Below, in pieces: positions 50,284 through 58,954 of a DNA stretch of 64,000 nucleotides. Under the pieces are notes generated by a model. That model was not told the DNA's origin, did not search any database, and saw only the letters and a program-made list of their open reading frames with translations. Source of the stretch: Ornithinibacillus caprae. Lineage in GTDB: Bacteria > Bacillota > Bacilli > Bacillales > Amphibacillaceae. The translations under genes were made by a program, and so were the position numbers. The stretch is from positions 1 through 64,000 of the forward strand of contig NZ_WOCA01000006.1 in NCBI RefSeq assembly GCF_009728145.1. Direction: 5' to 3'. The number at the start of each line of letters is the position of its first letter. The stretch's first letter is position 1.

Positions 50284-50631
50284 ATGAATGGATTTGGGAA
50301 ACGGTTAAAGGTGTTGCGTGAACAAGGCTCTCTGACCACGGATCAAATGGCAGAACAAATTGGTTTTACGAAAAGTGTTATTTGGAGTTATGAGATGGAG
50401 AAAAAAGAGCCGAGTGTAAGGCATATTATGAGAATAGCTGAATTTTTTGATGTATCAATTGATTATCTACTTAAAGGTACTAAATTGAAACGAACAATTA
50501 ATCTTCAGCATAAAAATGATATGAAGAACCATACGTTAATAGTCGATAACATTGTACTTAGCAATGAGGAAATAGCGGATGCAGTAGCCTTTATTAAAGC
50601 GAAACGATTATTAAAAGAGGCGGAGTTTTAA
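50284..50631 (+). CDS. XRE-family transcriptional regulator
   Basis: The 115-residue protein has an N-terminal XRE helix-turn-helix (about 5-60; LKVLREQGSLTTDQMAEQIGFTKSVIWSYEMEKKEP) and a short C-terminal region (about 75-115) that may oligomerise. No phage genes accompany it. GTGGAGTGAG precedes the ATG. Target unknown. Confidence 0.8.
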   Translation: MNGFGKRLKVLREQGSLTTDQMAEQIGFTKSVIWSYEMEKKEPSVRHIMRIAEFFDVSIDYLLKGTKLKRTINLQHKNDMKNHTLIVDNIVLSNEEIADAVAFIKAKRLLKEAEF

Positions 50632-50666
50632 AGAGTAGTTTGACAAAAATGTATAGTCCAATTGAT

Positions 50667-50716
50667 ATCCGAACTATGATTCAAATTCTTCTATTCAAAT
50701 TTGTATTAGTTCGGAT
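50667..50716. terminator. Weak hairpin after the XRE gene
   Basis: ATCCGAACTA and TAGTTCGGAT pair across a 30-base loop, with little T-run. With the repeat at 50885-51045 it is all that I recognise in the 407-base gap 50632-51038. Confidence 0.45.
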
Positions 50717-50884
50717 TTCTCTATGGGGCTTTTTCGAAAAAACGTGTTACTAATTATACATAAAAAAATGGGTAGTTATTTTCACATGGGTTTACATTTT
50801 TCCGCTTCTTCAAGTAACATCCTATCCTTCATTATCCTGAATAATTGATCTTTAGAATGGAGGGTTTTATTATGCTCCAGCCTT

Positions 50885-51045
50885 TCTTTTATCCCGCATG
50901 TAACGGGCAGTAAGACCCCACTTCAAGACTTTGAAGTGAAGAAGGATAAGTGGGGGATCAACTGCCCGTAAATGTCCGAGTGGTTCAACTAACATTCAGT
51001 GGGGGATGAAGGAAACCCCCACTGAATGAAGTTTCACTTTATTTT
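50885..51045. repeat. 160-bp nested-hairpin element (full-length copy)
   Basis: Three nested stems: ACGGGCAGT/ACTGCCCGT outermost, CCCCACTT/AAGTGGGG inside, ACTTCAA/TTGAAGT innermost (50903-50973). A second hairpin follows (CATTCAGTGGGGG/CCCCCACTGAATG, 50993-51029). Read on the minus strand it begins AAAGTGAAACTTCATTCAGTG and ends CGGGATAAAAGAAAG. Shorter relatives lie at 8178, 11430 and 17362. It abuts the deacetylase stop and may act as its terminator. Confidence 0.75.
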
Positions 51046-51845
51046 TGATAAGGAATATTAAGTAAATCAGGAACAGTTTCAAACTCATATCCTTGTCCGA
51101 TTAATTCGGGAATAATTTGATGAAGGGATTCAATGGTATTGGTTCTGTCACCTTCCCATTCTGCACCATCATGCATGAGAATGATGGCACCAGGATGAAT
51201 ATTATTAATAACTTGATTAGCAATTACTACTGGTGGTTCCTCCTGCCAGTCTAAGGAATCAACAGTCCAGCCTACAACTGTGTAGTCTAGTTCCGCTAAC
51301 TTCTCTACGAGTTCGTTATATAAGAAACCATATGGTGCTCGAAATAGCTTTGTTCGATATCCGATTAGTTCTAACAACAGATTTTCAGTATTTGTCACTT
51401 CTCGCTCTAGTGTTGCAATATCTGCTTGTTCGACTAGATTTGGATGCCAATATGTATGGTTTCCAATAATATGTCCCTCATTGATGATTCGCTCTACTAG
51501 TTCAGGATATGCCTCAGCTCGAGCTCCCATAAGAAAGAATGTTGCTTGAACATCATATTCTCTTAATACATCCAATATTAGTGGAGTAAAACGGGGATCT
51601 GGTCCATCATCAAAAGTAAGAGCAATTTTATTATCAGTTTGATCGCCGCTTAATACGATTGTTTCTGGATATCTTTGTTGTAAAATGATGTTTGATACTG
51701 GGTAACGAACACGTTCCGTCATTTCGGGCCCCCCTTCAGGTTCAGGAAGCTCCTCTTGTTGAGCAGAAGTTGTCAGGTTTCCTAATAACAGGAAACTAAC
51801 CACACCCAACAGACAAGTAATCAGCTTCACCATGTATTTCTTCAA
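51039..51845 (-). CDS. Secreted polysaccharide deacetylase
   Basis: The 268-residue product has a signal peptide (about 1-28) and a NodB domain (about 65-255) with TFDDGPD (metal Asp and catalytic Asp), HTYWHPNL (metal His residues), RAPYGF, and LMHDGAEW with the catalytic His. TTG 51845 lies eight bases after AGGAGG and is preferred. Family members remove acetyl groups from peptidoglycan or chitin-like sugars outside the cell. Its gene end touches the nested-hairpin element. It is followed upstream by the phosphodiesterase gene on the same strand, 29 bases away, so the two may be cotranscribed. Confidence 0.85.
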   Translation of the reverse strand: MKKYMVKLITCLLGVVSFLLLGNLTTSAQQEELPEPEGGPEMTERVRYPVSNIILQQRYPETIVLSGDQTDNKIALTFDDGPDPRFTPLILDVLREYDVQATFFLMGARAEAYPELVERIINEGHIIGNHTYWHPNLVEQADIATLEREVTNTENLLLELIGYRTKLFRAPYGFLYNELVEKLAELDYTVVGWTVDSLDWQEEPPVVIANQVINNIHPGAIILMHDGAEWEGDRTNTIESLHQIIPELIGQGYEFETVPDLLNIPYQK

Positions 51846-51874
51846 TAATATCACCTCCTAATTCTAATCTATAA

Positions 51875-53458
51875 TTACTGGTTATTTCCAAGAATTAATT
51901 GCTCGATCCAAGGTTTCATATCTTTTAGACGGAAGTTATTAGGCTTTGTATCTGTTCCTGTTACTATTAAAGGAACTAATGAATCGTCTTCGTGTAAAGA
52001 GCCATGTGAACCGCCGCCTGGGTGAGTTGGTGTTCCTTCACCAATAAATTCATATCCTGGCTTTGCATCCGCAATAAGAAAAGTACCTTTGTGGGAATGT
52101 AGGGCACTATGAAGTCTTGCTAAGGCATCTGGGTATATCCCATATTCCAATTGGTTATTGTTCTGTTTTAGATCAAGAATGGATAGCTCTCCTTCTACTG
52201 TCCAGGATTGACCATATGGATCGGTAAGAGGTCCATTAGGGCGGAATAATAAATTTCCTTCTTTATCACTATTAACTACTTGTACACCTTCATTTGATTT
52301 CCATGCGATAAAGTTAATCCGATCATCTTCTTGTAATGTAGTGGCGATATCATGTAGTTTAACGGATTTATCTACACTATAGATGTATACCATTCGCTCG
52401 TTTAGGGCTAAAACTATTTGATCATCATCTTTCATTGGTTCAGAAGTTTTATGGATGTTATAAGCATCTAATAACGAATGCAAACTAATTAACGATTCTC
52501 CTTTATCTCCTTTAACAGGAGCTTGACCACTGTCACCCATGACCATCCAAACATTATTTTTTAATGCTTCCTCCCATGATCTATAGCTATCCAATACTTC
52601 TTGTAAATATTGATCCACTTTCTCTATTGCTTCCATATGGTTTTGTGGTCCATCTTTATGAACCGCTTGATCTAAATCCGCATAGTAAGCAAGCGTTAAT
52701 GCTGGGAGTTTGTCGTTTTTAATAATAGACTTTAACTCTTCTGTTACAAATGGATCATTAAAACCGTAACGCTCCCAGAGTTGGGTATTTTTCTTATTTT
52801 CAGGACTATATTGTGCAAAGGCACCATATGAGAAAATAGTTGGTGTCATGATGTCAACACTTTTAGGCATTAAATCAACGTTAGCCAGTGTCTCTGATAA
52901 ATTGATCGTTTTCGGTTCGTTACCACGATACACTAACGCATTAATAGATCCAGTTTGTAAGCCGCTATTAGCTAGTTCTTCATGAATTGTTTTCGTTTGT
53001 TTGCTTAAATGCTTATGGTTTAAATGGAATAATTGGTCTTCAATTACTTGTTTAATACCTAGCTTAAATATCTCTTCCTTGGCTGTTCCGTAATTGATTA
53101 GTCTTGTTTCGGCTTTATTGTACCAAACTAAACCAGGTATTCGATGTTCATCCGGATATTTTCCAGTTAACAGGGTACTATCAATAGAAACGGACATGGT
53201 TGGATAACTACTAACAAAATCGGGATAATAATGACCATTCTCCATTAAAAATTTTAATGCTGGTGCCCGTCCTTCTTGAATAGCTTGCTGTAATGAATTA
53301 TCCATTAATGAATCAACAATTAATAAAATAACGGGTTTATTAGTCGGATCTATATGCTCACTTTCTAACGATTGGTTAGCTTTATTCCGACCAATTAAAA
53401 ATAAGGAAAGTGCAATAACTAGGACGACGATAAGAATTATATAAATCACTTTTTTCAT
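51875..53458 (-). CDS. Membrane-anchored alkaline-phosphatase-superfamily phosphodiesterase
   Basis: The 527-residue product has an N-terminal transmembrane helix (about 4-23), then a type I phosphodiesterase/nucleotide pyrophosphatase domain with metal residues in VILLIVDSLMD, the nucleophile region YPTMSVSIDSTLLTGKYPDEH, DLDQAVHKDGP, MVMGDSGQAP and HPGGGSHGSLHED. The substrate is unknown; nucleotide or lipid phosphodiesters are usual. It lies outside the membrane, as does the deacetylase encoded 29 bases downstream, so both may modify envelope polymers. Confidence 0.82.
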   Translation of the reverse strand: MKKVIYIILIVVLVIALSLFLIGRNKANQSLESEHIDPTNKPVILLIVDSLMDNSLQQAIQEGRAPALKFLMENGHYYPDFVSSYPTMSVSIDSTLLTGKYPDEHRIPGLVWYNKAETRLINYGTAKEEIFKLGIKQVIEDQLFHLNHKHLSKQTKTIHEELANSGLQTGSINALVYRGNEPKTINLSETLANVDLMPKSVDIMTPTIFSYGAFAQYSPENKKNTQLWERYGFNDPFVTEELKSIIKNDKLPALTLAYYADLDQAVHKDGPQNHMEAIEKVDQYLQEVLDSYRSWEEALKNNVWMVMGDSGQAPVKGDKGESLISLHSLLDAYNIHKTSEPMKDDDQIVLALNERMVYIYSVDKSVKLHDIATTLQEDDRINFIAWKSNEGVQVVNSDKEGNLLFRPNGPLTDPYGQSWTVEGELSILDLKQNNNQLEYGIYPDALARLHSALHSHKGTFLIADAKPGYEFIGEGTPTHPGGGSHGSLHEDDSLVPLIVTGTDTKPNNFRLKDMKPWIEQLILGNNQ

Positions 53459-53552
53459 TCGATCCTTCCTTTATGAATGTATACAACTTAGTATGATTTT
53501 TAACAAATATTCTATGCCAATAGTTTTAAAGATAGGGAAAGAAGGGAAAACA

Positions 53553-54281
53553 TTGGAACTAACCGTAATGACTTACAATATTCATCATGGTAAAAGTGTT
53601 GAAAAGGAGCTTAATCTAGACCAAATTGCTCACGTTATTAAAGAAAGTAATGCAGATATCATTGGTTTAAATGAAGTAGATAAAAACTTTCATAAAAGAA
53701 GTGAATTTGAGGATCAAATAAATTGGTTAGCTAAAGAATTAAATATGGAACAAGCTTTTACACATTCTATTTCTTTAAAATCGAAGGAAAAGGATACTGC
53801 AAGGCAGTATGGGAACGGGTTATTGTCAAAGTATCCTATTGTGAAGAAAAAAGATCATCATTTTAACTTTGTGAAAGGATTGGTAGAGGGACGTTCTTTG
53901 CTAGAAGCAACCGTACAACTAGATGAGAAAATGATACAAGTATATGTGACACACTTAAGCTTGATTCCTTTTCTACAAAATAAACAGACTAACTATATCA
54001 CCAATTGTTTGTCTGAATGCTCACATCCGAAGATTATAATGGGTGACTGGAACATGAAGCCAGGTTCAAGAACATGGGAGAAAATGACAGATATCCTGGT
54101 AGATGCTTGGGAGACTGGTGGAGAAGAAGGGGCAGGGTATACCTACCCATCCACTCAGCCGAAAAGAAGGCTAGATTATATATTCATGAATACTACGTTT
54201 CATATCCGAAACGTGGAAGTTGTAACCACCAAACCAAAGGCATCTGATCACTTACCATTAAAGGTAACAGTATTTATCTAA
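53553..54281 (+). CDS. Endonuclease/exonuclease/phosphatase-family protein
   Basis: The 242-residue product has EEP motifs: MTYNIHHGKS, IIGLNEVDKNFHKRSE (metal Glu), VTHLSLIPF, MGDWNMKPGSRTW and RRLDYIFM, with DHLPL at the end. Substrates range from DNA to sphingomyelin, so no activity is claimed. I choose TTG 53553 after AAGGGAAAA; ATG 53493 is possible but has no ribosome site. The stop codon TAA (54279-54281) lies within the left end of the adjacent mobile-element relic, so the last residues may have been replaced by the insertion. Confidence 0.75.
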   Translation: MELTVMTYNIHHGKSVEKELNLDQIAHVIKESNADIIGLNEVDKNFHKRSEFEDQINWLAKELNMEQAFTHSISLKSKEKDTARQYGNGLLSKYPIVKKKDHHFNFVKGLVEGRSLLEATVQLDEKMIQVYVTHLSLIPFLQNKQTNYITNCLSECSHPKIIMGDWNMKPGSRTWEKMTDILVDAWETGGEEGAGYTYPSTQPKRRLDYIFMNTTFHIRNVEVVTTKPKASDHLPLKVTVFI

Positions 54282-54590
54282 AACAGGCGAGAAAACCCCC
54301 ATCTTCAAGGAATGAGAAGGGCGTTAGCCCAAACGAGTAAGTGGGAGATGAATCGCCTTCATAAGCACAAAGACGTTAAAAATCTTGCTTTGCGTGAATG
54401 GACTTGTCCAACGTGCAACAGTCATCACCAAAGAGATATTAACGCAAGTATCAATCTTCGTAATGAAGCATTACGATTAACCGCAGGGACTGCGGGGATA
54501 GCCTAATCCATATCTGACCTATAGGTTAGTGTTCTTAGGAATCGCCCACTTCAATCGAATCGTAAGGTCGATAAGTGGTGGGTAGTTCAA
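54278..54590 (+). mobile_element. Internally deleted IS605/IS1341-type (tnpB) element
   Basis: It begins CTAAAACAGGCGAG right after TTTAT (54273-54277), the pentamer that also precedes the intact copy at 63386. About 80 bases of left end (GAGAAGGGCGTTAGCCC hairpin, TAAGTGGG) join directly to the last 47 codons of a tnpB gene at about 54363. A right end follows with palindromic AATCGCCCACTT and AAGTGGTGGGTAG, ending near GTTCAA. The stop codons of both flanking converging genes lie within its ends. No transposase or nuclease function remains, but both ends and the region that encodes the omegaRNA in related elements are present. Confidence 0.8.
54363..54506 (+). pseudogene. tnpB 3' fragment (zinc ribbon and RuvC III end)
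   Basis: The remaining peptide reads KHKDVKNLALREWTCPTC then HHQRDINASINLRNEALR, which is the TnpB C-terminus with one CxxC pair and the RDINAS motif of the third RuvC segment. The first CxxC and everything before it are missing. There is no ribosome site, so it is unlikely to be translated. Confidence 0.85.
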
Positions 54591-55345
54591 ATGATCCAAT
54601 ATTCACTTCCATCCTTACTACGATCCATAAATCCATATTCAATTAAGTATCTTCTAATCGTTACAAAATCACTGTGAATGGTTTTTAATATTTCGTTTAC
54701 CTCTTTTTCAGTGTACTTTCTATTAGAACTAAATTTTGTAACGAGATGCTGTAAAATAATAATTTTTCGTTTTTCCTTACTAGGAAAGGAATGTAACGGT
54801 CCATCCAGCCCTTGTTTAAAATATGTGGATAAGACTTTTTCTTTTTCAGCGTTAGTAATCGCATAGCGTTCATCCACCATCGTGGCCCCCTTGTGAATAG
54901 TAATCAGGTCTTGTTCTAGATGATCTTCTTGTTTTAGCAAATCCATGATAGCTAGAAATACACGTGCTTGCTTTTCCTTCTCCTTGAGTTTAAAACGGTG
55001 TGTTCGAATGGTTGATGTACTGCCAGCATCTAATTTCTTAGCTATCTCTTTATCTGTCAATCCTTCTTTAAAGTACGAAATAATTTCCTTTTGGAGATCA
55101 GATAGACCTGTATATTTTTTATCCATTCCAACTAAGTAATGGAACATGGATTGGTGACTATTTTGAATGTGATGTCTCATCGCTAATTTAGCTTCATACA
55201 GGGTTCCGTCGATAGGGTAAATAATCCCTTGCTGATACGTCTTTTCACAGATAATGCATTGGTAAACTTCTAAACTAGGGTCGTAGGTAAAACCCGTTTT
55301 TAATTCTTCCATTGTTGCGTTCCAAAACAAATCTTCTTTCGACAA
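54587..55345 (-). CDS. LuxR-type/DUF2087 regulator with an N-terminal zinc-finger-like motif
   Basis: The 252-residue product has a putative zinc site (YQCIICEKTY about 27-36, then a His pair in RHHIQNSHQ about 57-65), a LuxR/GerE-like helix-turn-helix (about 81-125; LTDKEIAKKLDAGSTSTIRTHRF) and a C-terminal DUF2087 domain (about 175-250; FPSKEKRKIIILQHL, IRRYLIEYGFM). It is probably a DNA-binding regulator. TTG 55345 follows GAGGAGGATG. Its stop codon lies in the relic's right end, so its C-terminus may have been trimmed or tailored by the insertion. A palindrome upstream may be its operator. Confidence 0.78.
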   Translation of the reverse strand: MSKEDLFWNATMEELKTGFTYDPSLEVYQCIICEKTYQQGIIYPIDGTLYEAKLAMRHHIQNSHQSMFHYLVGMDKKYTGLSDLQKEIISYFKEGLTDKEIAKKLDAGSTSTIRTHRFKLKEKEKQARVFLAIMDLLKQEDHLEQDLITIHKGATMVDERYAITNAEKEKVLSTYFKQGLDGPLHSFPSKEKRKIIILQHLVTKFSSNRKYTEKEVNEILKTIHSDFVTIRRYLIEYGFMDRSKDGSEYWII

Positions 55346-55367
55346 ATATACATCCTCCTCACCATAA

Positions 55368-55400
55368 TTTATAAAACATTATAAAATATCGTTTTATAAA
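55368..55400. promoter_or_regulatory. Possible autoregulatory operator of the DUF2087 regulator
   Basis: TTTATAAAAC and GTTTTATAAA form a perfect 10-bp inverted repeat with 13 bases between, 23 bases upstream of the regulator's start. Confidence 0.4.
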
Positions 55401-55536
55401 TTACAAACGTTTTAAGATATTGTTTGTATTAATTTGTTATCTAGGAGCGTTTTAATTGTAGATAGACAAATTCAATCATGAAAAGAGTCTGGTGTGGAAT
55501 ACTAATAATTAGATAAATGTATAAAGGATGGTAGTT

Positions 55537-56064
55537 GTGCGTAATATTGGGATTTTTCTTGACCGAGACGGTGTCATTAATGAAGTGTTAAGCAAGAGAG
55601 TGAAGTTTGTGAATAAGCCAAAGGATTTCTACTTATTAGATGGTGTAGGTGAAGCGATTAAACGGTTGAATGATGCTGGGTATAAAGTGTTTGTTGTTAC
55701 CAACCAGGGGGGTATTGGACTTGGATATATGAAGGAAACAGCACTCCATGACGTGCATGATAAAATGAAAGCCGATTTAGCTGAATATGATGCAACCGTT
55801 GATGATATTGCCTATTGTCCACATAAACCGCACTCAGGATGTGCTTGTCGTAAGCCTGAGCCACAAATGATTTTAGAACTTGCTAAGAAGCATGATATTG
55901 ACTTAGCGAAAAGTTATATGGTTGGTGACCGAGAACCTGATATAGAAGCAGGAAAAAAAGCAGGTACAAAGACGGTATTGGTAGGGAATCGAGAAGATAC
56001 GGAAGCAGACGCAGACTTCTATTTTTCTGATTTACTTTCATTTACGGAATGGCTATTGAAATAA
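55537..56064 (+). CDS. HAD-IIIA phosphatase, GmhB/histidinol-phosphatase-like
   Basis: The 175-residue enzyme has motif I FLDRDGVIN, motif II in VVTNQGGIGLG, a zinc-binding loop CPHKPHSGCACRKP (Cys-x-His ... Cys-x-Cys) and motif III/IV in MVGDREPDIEAGKKAG. This set is typical of D-glycero-manno-heptose 1,7-bisphosphate 7-phosphatase (GmhB) and related HisB-N phosphatases. GTG 55537 fits the AAAGGA site better than ATG 55528. No heptose genes are near, so the substrate is open. Confidence 0.82.
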   Translation: MRNIGIFLDRDGVINEVLSKRVKFVNKPKDFYLLDGVGEAIKRLNDAGYKVFVVTNQGGIGLGYMKETALHDVHDKMKADLAEYDATVDDIAYCPHKPHSGCACRKPEPQMILELAKKHDIDLAKSYMVGDREPDIEAGKKAGTKTVLVGNREDTEADADFYFSDLLSFTEWLLK

Positions 56065-56139
56065 CAGTATATTTTATAATAATTAAGAGAGATTAAGTAT
56101 CATAATTAGGAACCGTTTCTTAGACTAGGAGGAATATTA

Positions 56140-56295
56140 TTGGCTGTCGTATTCATCTCTTTTCTAACAGGTATTGTATTAGGGATTGTTTTTTCCTTAC
56201 TAGAACTACCAATCCCAGCTCCACCTAATTTTGCTGGTGTTATGGGGATTGTTGGTGTCTTTACTGGATTTGTGCTAGTGAATAATTTATTTTAG
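56140..56295 (+). CDS. XapX-domain membrane protein (first of tandem pair)
   Basis: A 51-residue protein starting at TTG after AGGAGG. It has two hydrophobic helices with FLTGIVLGIVFSLL and PIPAPPNFAGVMGIVG, the XapX signature. These tiny proteins have no firm function. A paralogue starts 12 bases after its stop. Confidence 0.82.
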   Translation: MAVVFISFLTGIVLGIVFSLLELPIPAPPNFAGVMGIVGVFTGFVLVNNLF

Positions 56296-56306
56296 GAGGG
56301 ATCACG

Positions 56307-56489
56307 TTGAAACTTACTATTCAATCATTTCTAGCAGGAATTGTTTTAGGAGCTATTTTTTCACTACTAAACTTGCCAATTCCGGCCCCTCCGAATCTTG
56401 CGGGGATTACGGGGATTGTTGGAATCTTTGTTGGTTTTTTAATCATCAATCGCTTTAATCAAGCGAGGGGTAAAGTAAAAGAAGATTAA
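56307..56489 (+). CDS. XapX-domain membrane protein (second of tandem pair)
   Basis: The 60-residue product (TTG start, GGAGGG site) has FLAGIVLGAIFSLLNLPIPA and NLAGITGIVGIFVGF, and a charged tail. It is similar to the preceding gene over its length, so it is a tandem duplicate; the two may form a heteromer. Confidence 0.82.
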   Translation: MKLTIQSFLAGIVLGAIFSLLNLPIPAPPNLAGITGIVGIFVGFLIINRFNQARGKVKED

Positions 56490-56580
56490 TCCTAACCTAA
56501 TAATTGGTTAGGATTTTTTCTTTTCCCTAACGTATCATAAACTGCTAAACTTATTGTAATGATGAATGATAGGTGAGCTG

Positions 56581-58860
56581 ATGATGAATGTAGTAAAGAT
56601 ATCTGTTAGAAATTTAGTCGAATATGTATTTCGAAGCGGAAGTATTGAGAGTGGGTTTCGTACGGCGACTTCCATGACTGAAGGAACAAGGATCCATCAA
56701 AAAATCCAAAAAACATATCATGAAGGTGATCATAAGGAAGTATATGTCCAGGCAGAAATTCCCTTTGAGGATATTGTGATTCGGGTTGATGGGCGTTGTG
56801 ACGGTCTGCTGACTCGTGAAGATGGCACCATCATAATTGATGAAATTAAATCTACCTCCCATTCATTGGAGGAGATAATGGCGGATTCTCACCCTGTACA
56901 CTGGGCACAGGCTATTTTCTATGGATATATTTATGCAGGGGATCATGACTTAAATGAAGTTACGATTCAATTAACCTATGTACAAGTAAAAACAGAAGAA
57001 CAAAAAAAGTTTCAGCGTGACATGACCTATGAGGAAATGGAAGCATATGTCTTGGATGTTATTAAACAATATGGTGATTATGCAAAAACAAGGATTAAAC
57101 ATCAAGAACGAAGAGATCGAACTAGTCGAGAGTTATCATTTCCATTTGATGAATATCGAAGTGGCCAACGTAAACTAGCCGGCGCTGTCTATAAAACGAT
57201 TCTAGATAAAAAGGACTTATTTGCGAAAGCTTCTACCGGGATAGGGAAGACAATTTCAACAATTTTTCCGACCATAAAGGCGGTAGGTGAGGGTCATGTG
57301 GAGCGCGTCTTCTATTTGACAGCAAAAACAATAACTAGAACTGCAGCAGAAGATGCCTTTCGTTTGTTAATTAACAATGGTTTGGATATGAATGTAGTGA
57401 CCATAACGGCAAAGGAAAAGGTCTGCTTTCAGGAGGAAATGAATTGTTCGAAGGAGCATTGTCCGTTTGCAGAAGGATATTATGACAGAATTAATACAGC
57501 GGTACTAGATATTTTAGAAAATGAAAAGCTTATGAGTCGAGCAGTTATTGAAGCGTATGCGACCAAACATAGAGTTTGTCCATTTGAATTCTCTCTGGAT
57601 CTTGCTTATGCTGCTGATGCTGTAATATGTGACTATAACTATATTTTTGATCCTAGAGTTTCGTTAAAAAGGCTTTTCGAGGAACAGAAAAAACAGACGG
57701 TGTTACTAATTGATGAGGCTCATAATTTAGTTGAACGAGCTAGGGAAATGTATTCAGCAGAATTATACAAATCTAATTTTCTTCAAATAAAACGAGAATA
57801 TAGTTCAAAAAATCAAGCGATAGCCAAGTCTGCAAAAGCAGTAAATGACCATTTACTAATTGTTAAGAAACAGGAACAATTAATACAGAAAGAACTGGAT
57901 GAAGAATTAATTCAGCTTTTGGAAATGTTCGTGCTAGAAGTGGAAGTAGAGTTAGTGCAGAATGGGGATGACAACGACTTATTGCTGGATACCTATTTTG
58001 CTGCCCAAGCATTTGTAAAGATATCTAGTCTATATGATGAGCGGTTCGTTACGTATGTAGAGGTACATAAAAGTGAAGTGAAGGTAAAGTTGTTTTGCTT
58101 AGACCCTTCTTTACTCATTCAAAAAATGGGGAAGGGTTATCGTTCAAAGGTATTCTTTTCAGCGACGTTAACACCAGCAGATTATTATAAAAATTTGTTA
58201 GGTGGTAGTCCGGAAGATTATGTAATCTCTATTCCCTCACCTTTTATGCGGGAGAATGCGGAGGTAATTATACAACCATTGTCAACCAAATATCATGATC
58301 GTGAGCGGACGATGGGGGCTATGGTACAGTTTTTTATCGAGATCATTGAAAAAAGACCAGGAAATTTTTTAGTGTTTTTTCCGTCATATAGCTATATGCA
58401 GGCGGTTTATGAGTTGTTTATGGAAGAGTTCCCTCATATTAATACGATTATACAAGAAGTAGGGATGTCAGAAATAGAAAGGGAGGAGTTTCTTCAAGCT
58501 TTTCACTCAGAGCGAGATGACAGATTGGTAGGATTTGCAGTATTAGGCGGGATTTTTTCTGAGGGTGTGGATTTAGTAGGAGATCGTCTGCAAGGAGTTA
58601 TAATTGTTGGAGTTGGTCTTCCGCAAATAGGATTGGAACGGGATATTATTAAGGAATACTTCCAGTCAATTGGTCGGAATGGATTTGATTATGCCTATGT
58701 ATATCCAGGAATGAATAAAGTGTTACAAGCTGGGGGAAGATTGATTCGTTCTGAGAACGATAAAGGAGTCATTGCCTTAGTAGATGAGCGTTTTTTACAG
58801 CGAAAATATCAAGCACTGTTACCCTATGAGTGGCAGCATTATACAACCGGCAAGCAATAG
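56581..58860 (+). CDS. DinG/Rad3-type Fe-S DNA helicase with N-terminal PD-(D/E)XK domain
   Basis: The 759-residue product has an N-terminal nuclease-like domain (about 1-150; VDGRCDGLL and IIIDEIKST, with Asp-Glu-x-Lys). The helicase core follows, with AKASTGIGKT (Walker A), four Cys in VCFQEEMNCSKEHCPF and HRVCPFEF (Fe-S site), DEAH (VLLIDEAHNLV), FFSATLTPADYY, FLVFFPSYSY and a late QAGGRLIRS. The GATAGGTGAG site precedes ATG 56581. XPD-type helicases of this layout resolve unusual DNA structures; the nuclease domain may be active. Confidence 0.85.
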   Translation: MMNVVKISVRNLVEYVFRSGSIESGFRTATSMTEGTRIHQKIQKTYHEGDHKEVYVQAEIPFEDIVIRVDGRCDGLLTREDGTIIIDEIKSTSHSLEEIMADSHPVHWAQAIFYGYIYAGDHDLNEVTIQLTYVQVKTEEQKKFQRDMTYEEMEAYVLDVIKQYGDYAKTRIKHQERRDRTSRELSFPFDEYRSGQRKLAGAVYKTILDKKDLFAKASTGIGKTISTIFPTIKAVGEGHVERVFYLTAKTITRTAAEDAFRLLINNGLDMNVVTITAKEKVCFQEEMNCSKEHCPFAEGYYDRINTAVLDILENEKLMSRAVIEAYATKHRVCPFEFSLDLAYAADAVICDYNYIFDPRVSLKRLFEEQKKQTVLLIDEAHNLVERAREMYSAELYKSNFLQIKREYSSKNQAIAKSAKAVNDHLLIVKKQEQLIQKELDEELIQLLEMFVLEVEVELVQNGDDNDLLLDTYFAAQAFVKISSLYDERFVTYVEVHKSEVKVKLFCLDPSLLIQKMGKGYRSKVFFSATLTPADYYKNLLGGSPEDYVISIPSPFMRENAEVIIQPLSTKYHDRERTMGAMVQFFIEIIEKRPGNFLVFFPSYSYMQAVYELFMEEFPHINTIIQEVGMSEIEREEFLQAFHSERDDRLVGFAVLGGIFSEGVDLVGDRLQGVIIVGVGLPQIGLERDIIKEYFQSIGRNGFDYAYVYPGMNKVLQAGGRLIRSENDKGVIALVDERFLQRKYQALLPYEWQHYTTGKQ

Positions 58861-58954
58861 TTTTGTAAATATTTTATGAAAGAAGAGGACTTCTTATGTC
58901 TTAAATATGAATATAGATTATATGTAAAATAATTCTATTTTAGGAGGAGTTTTC

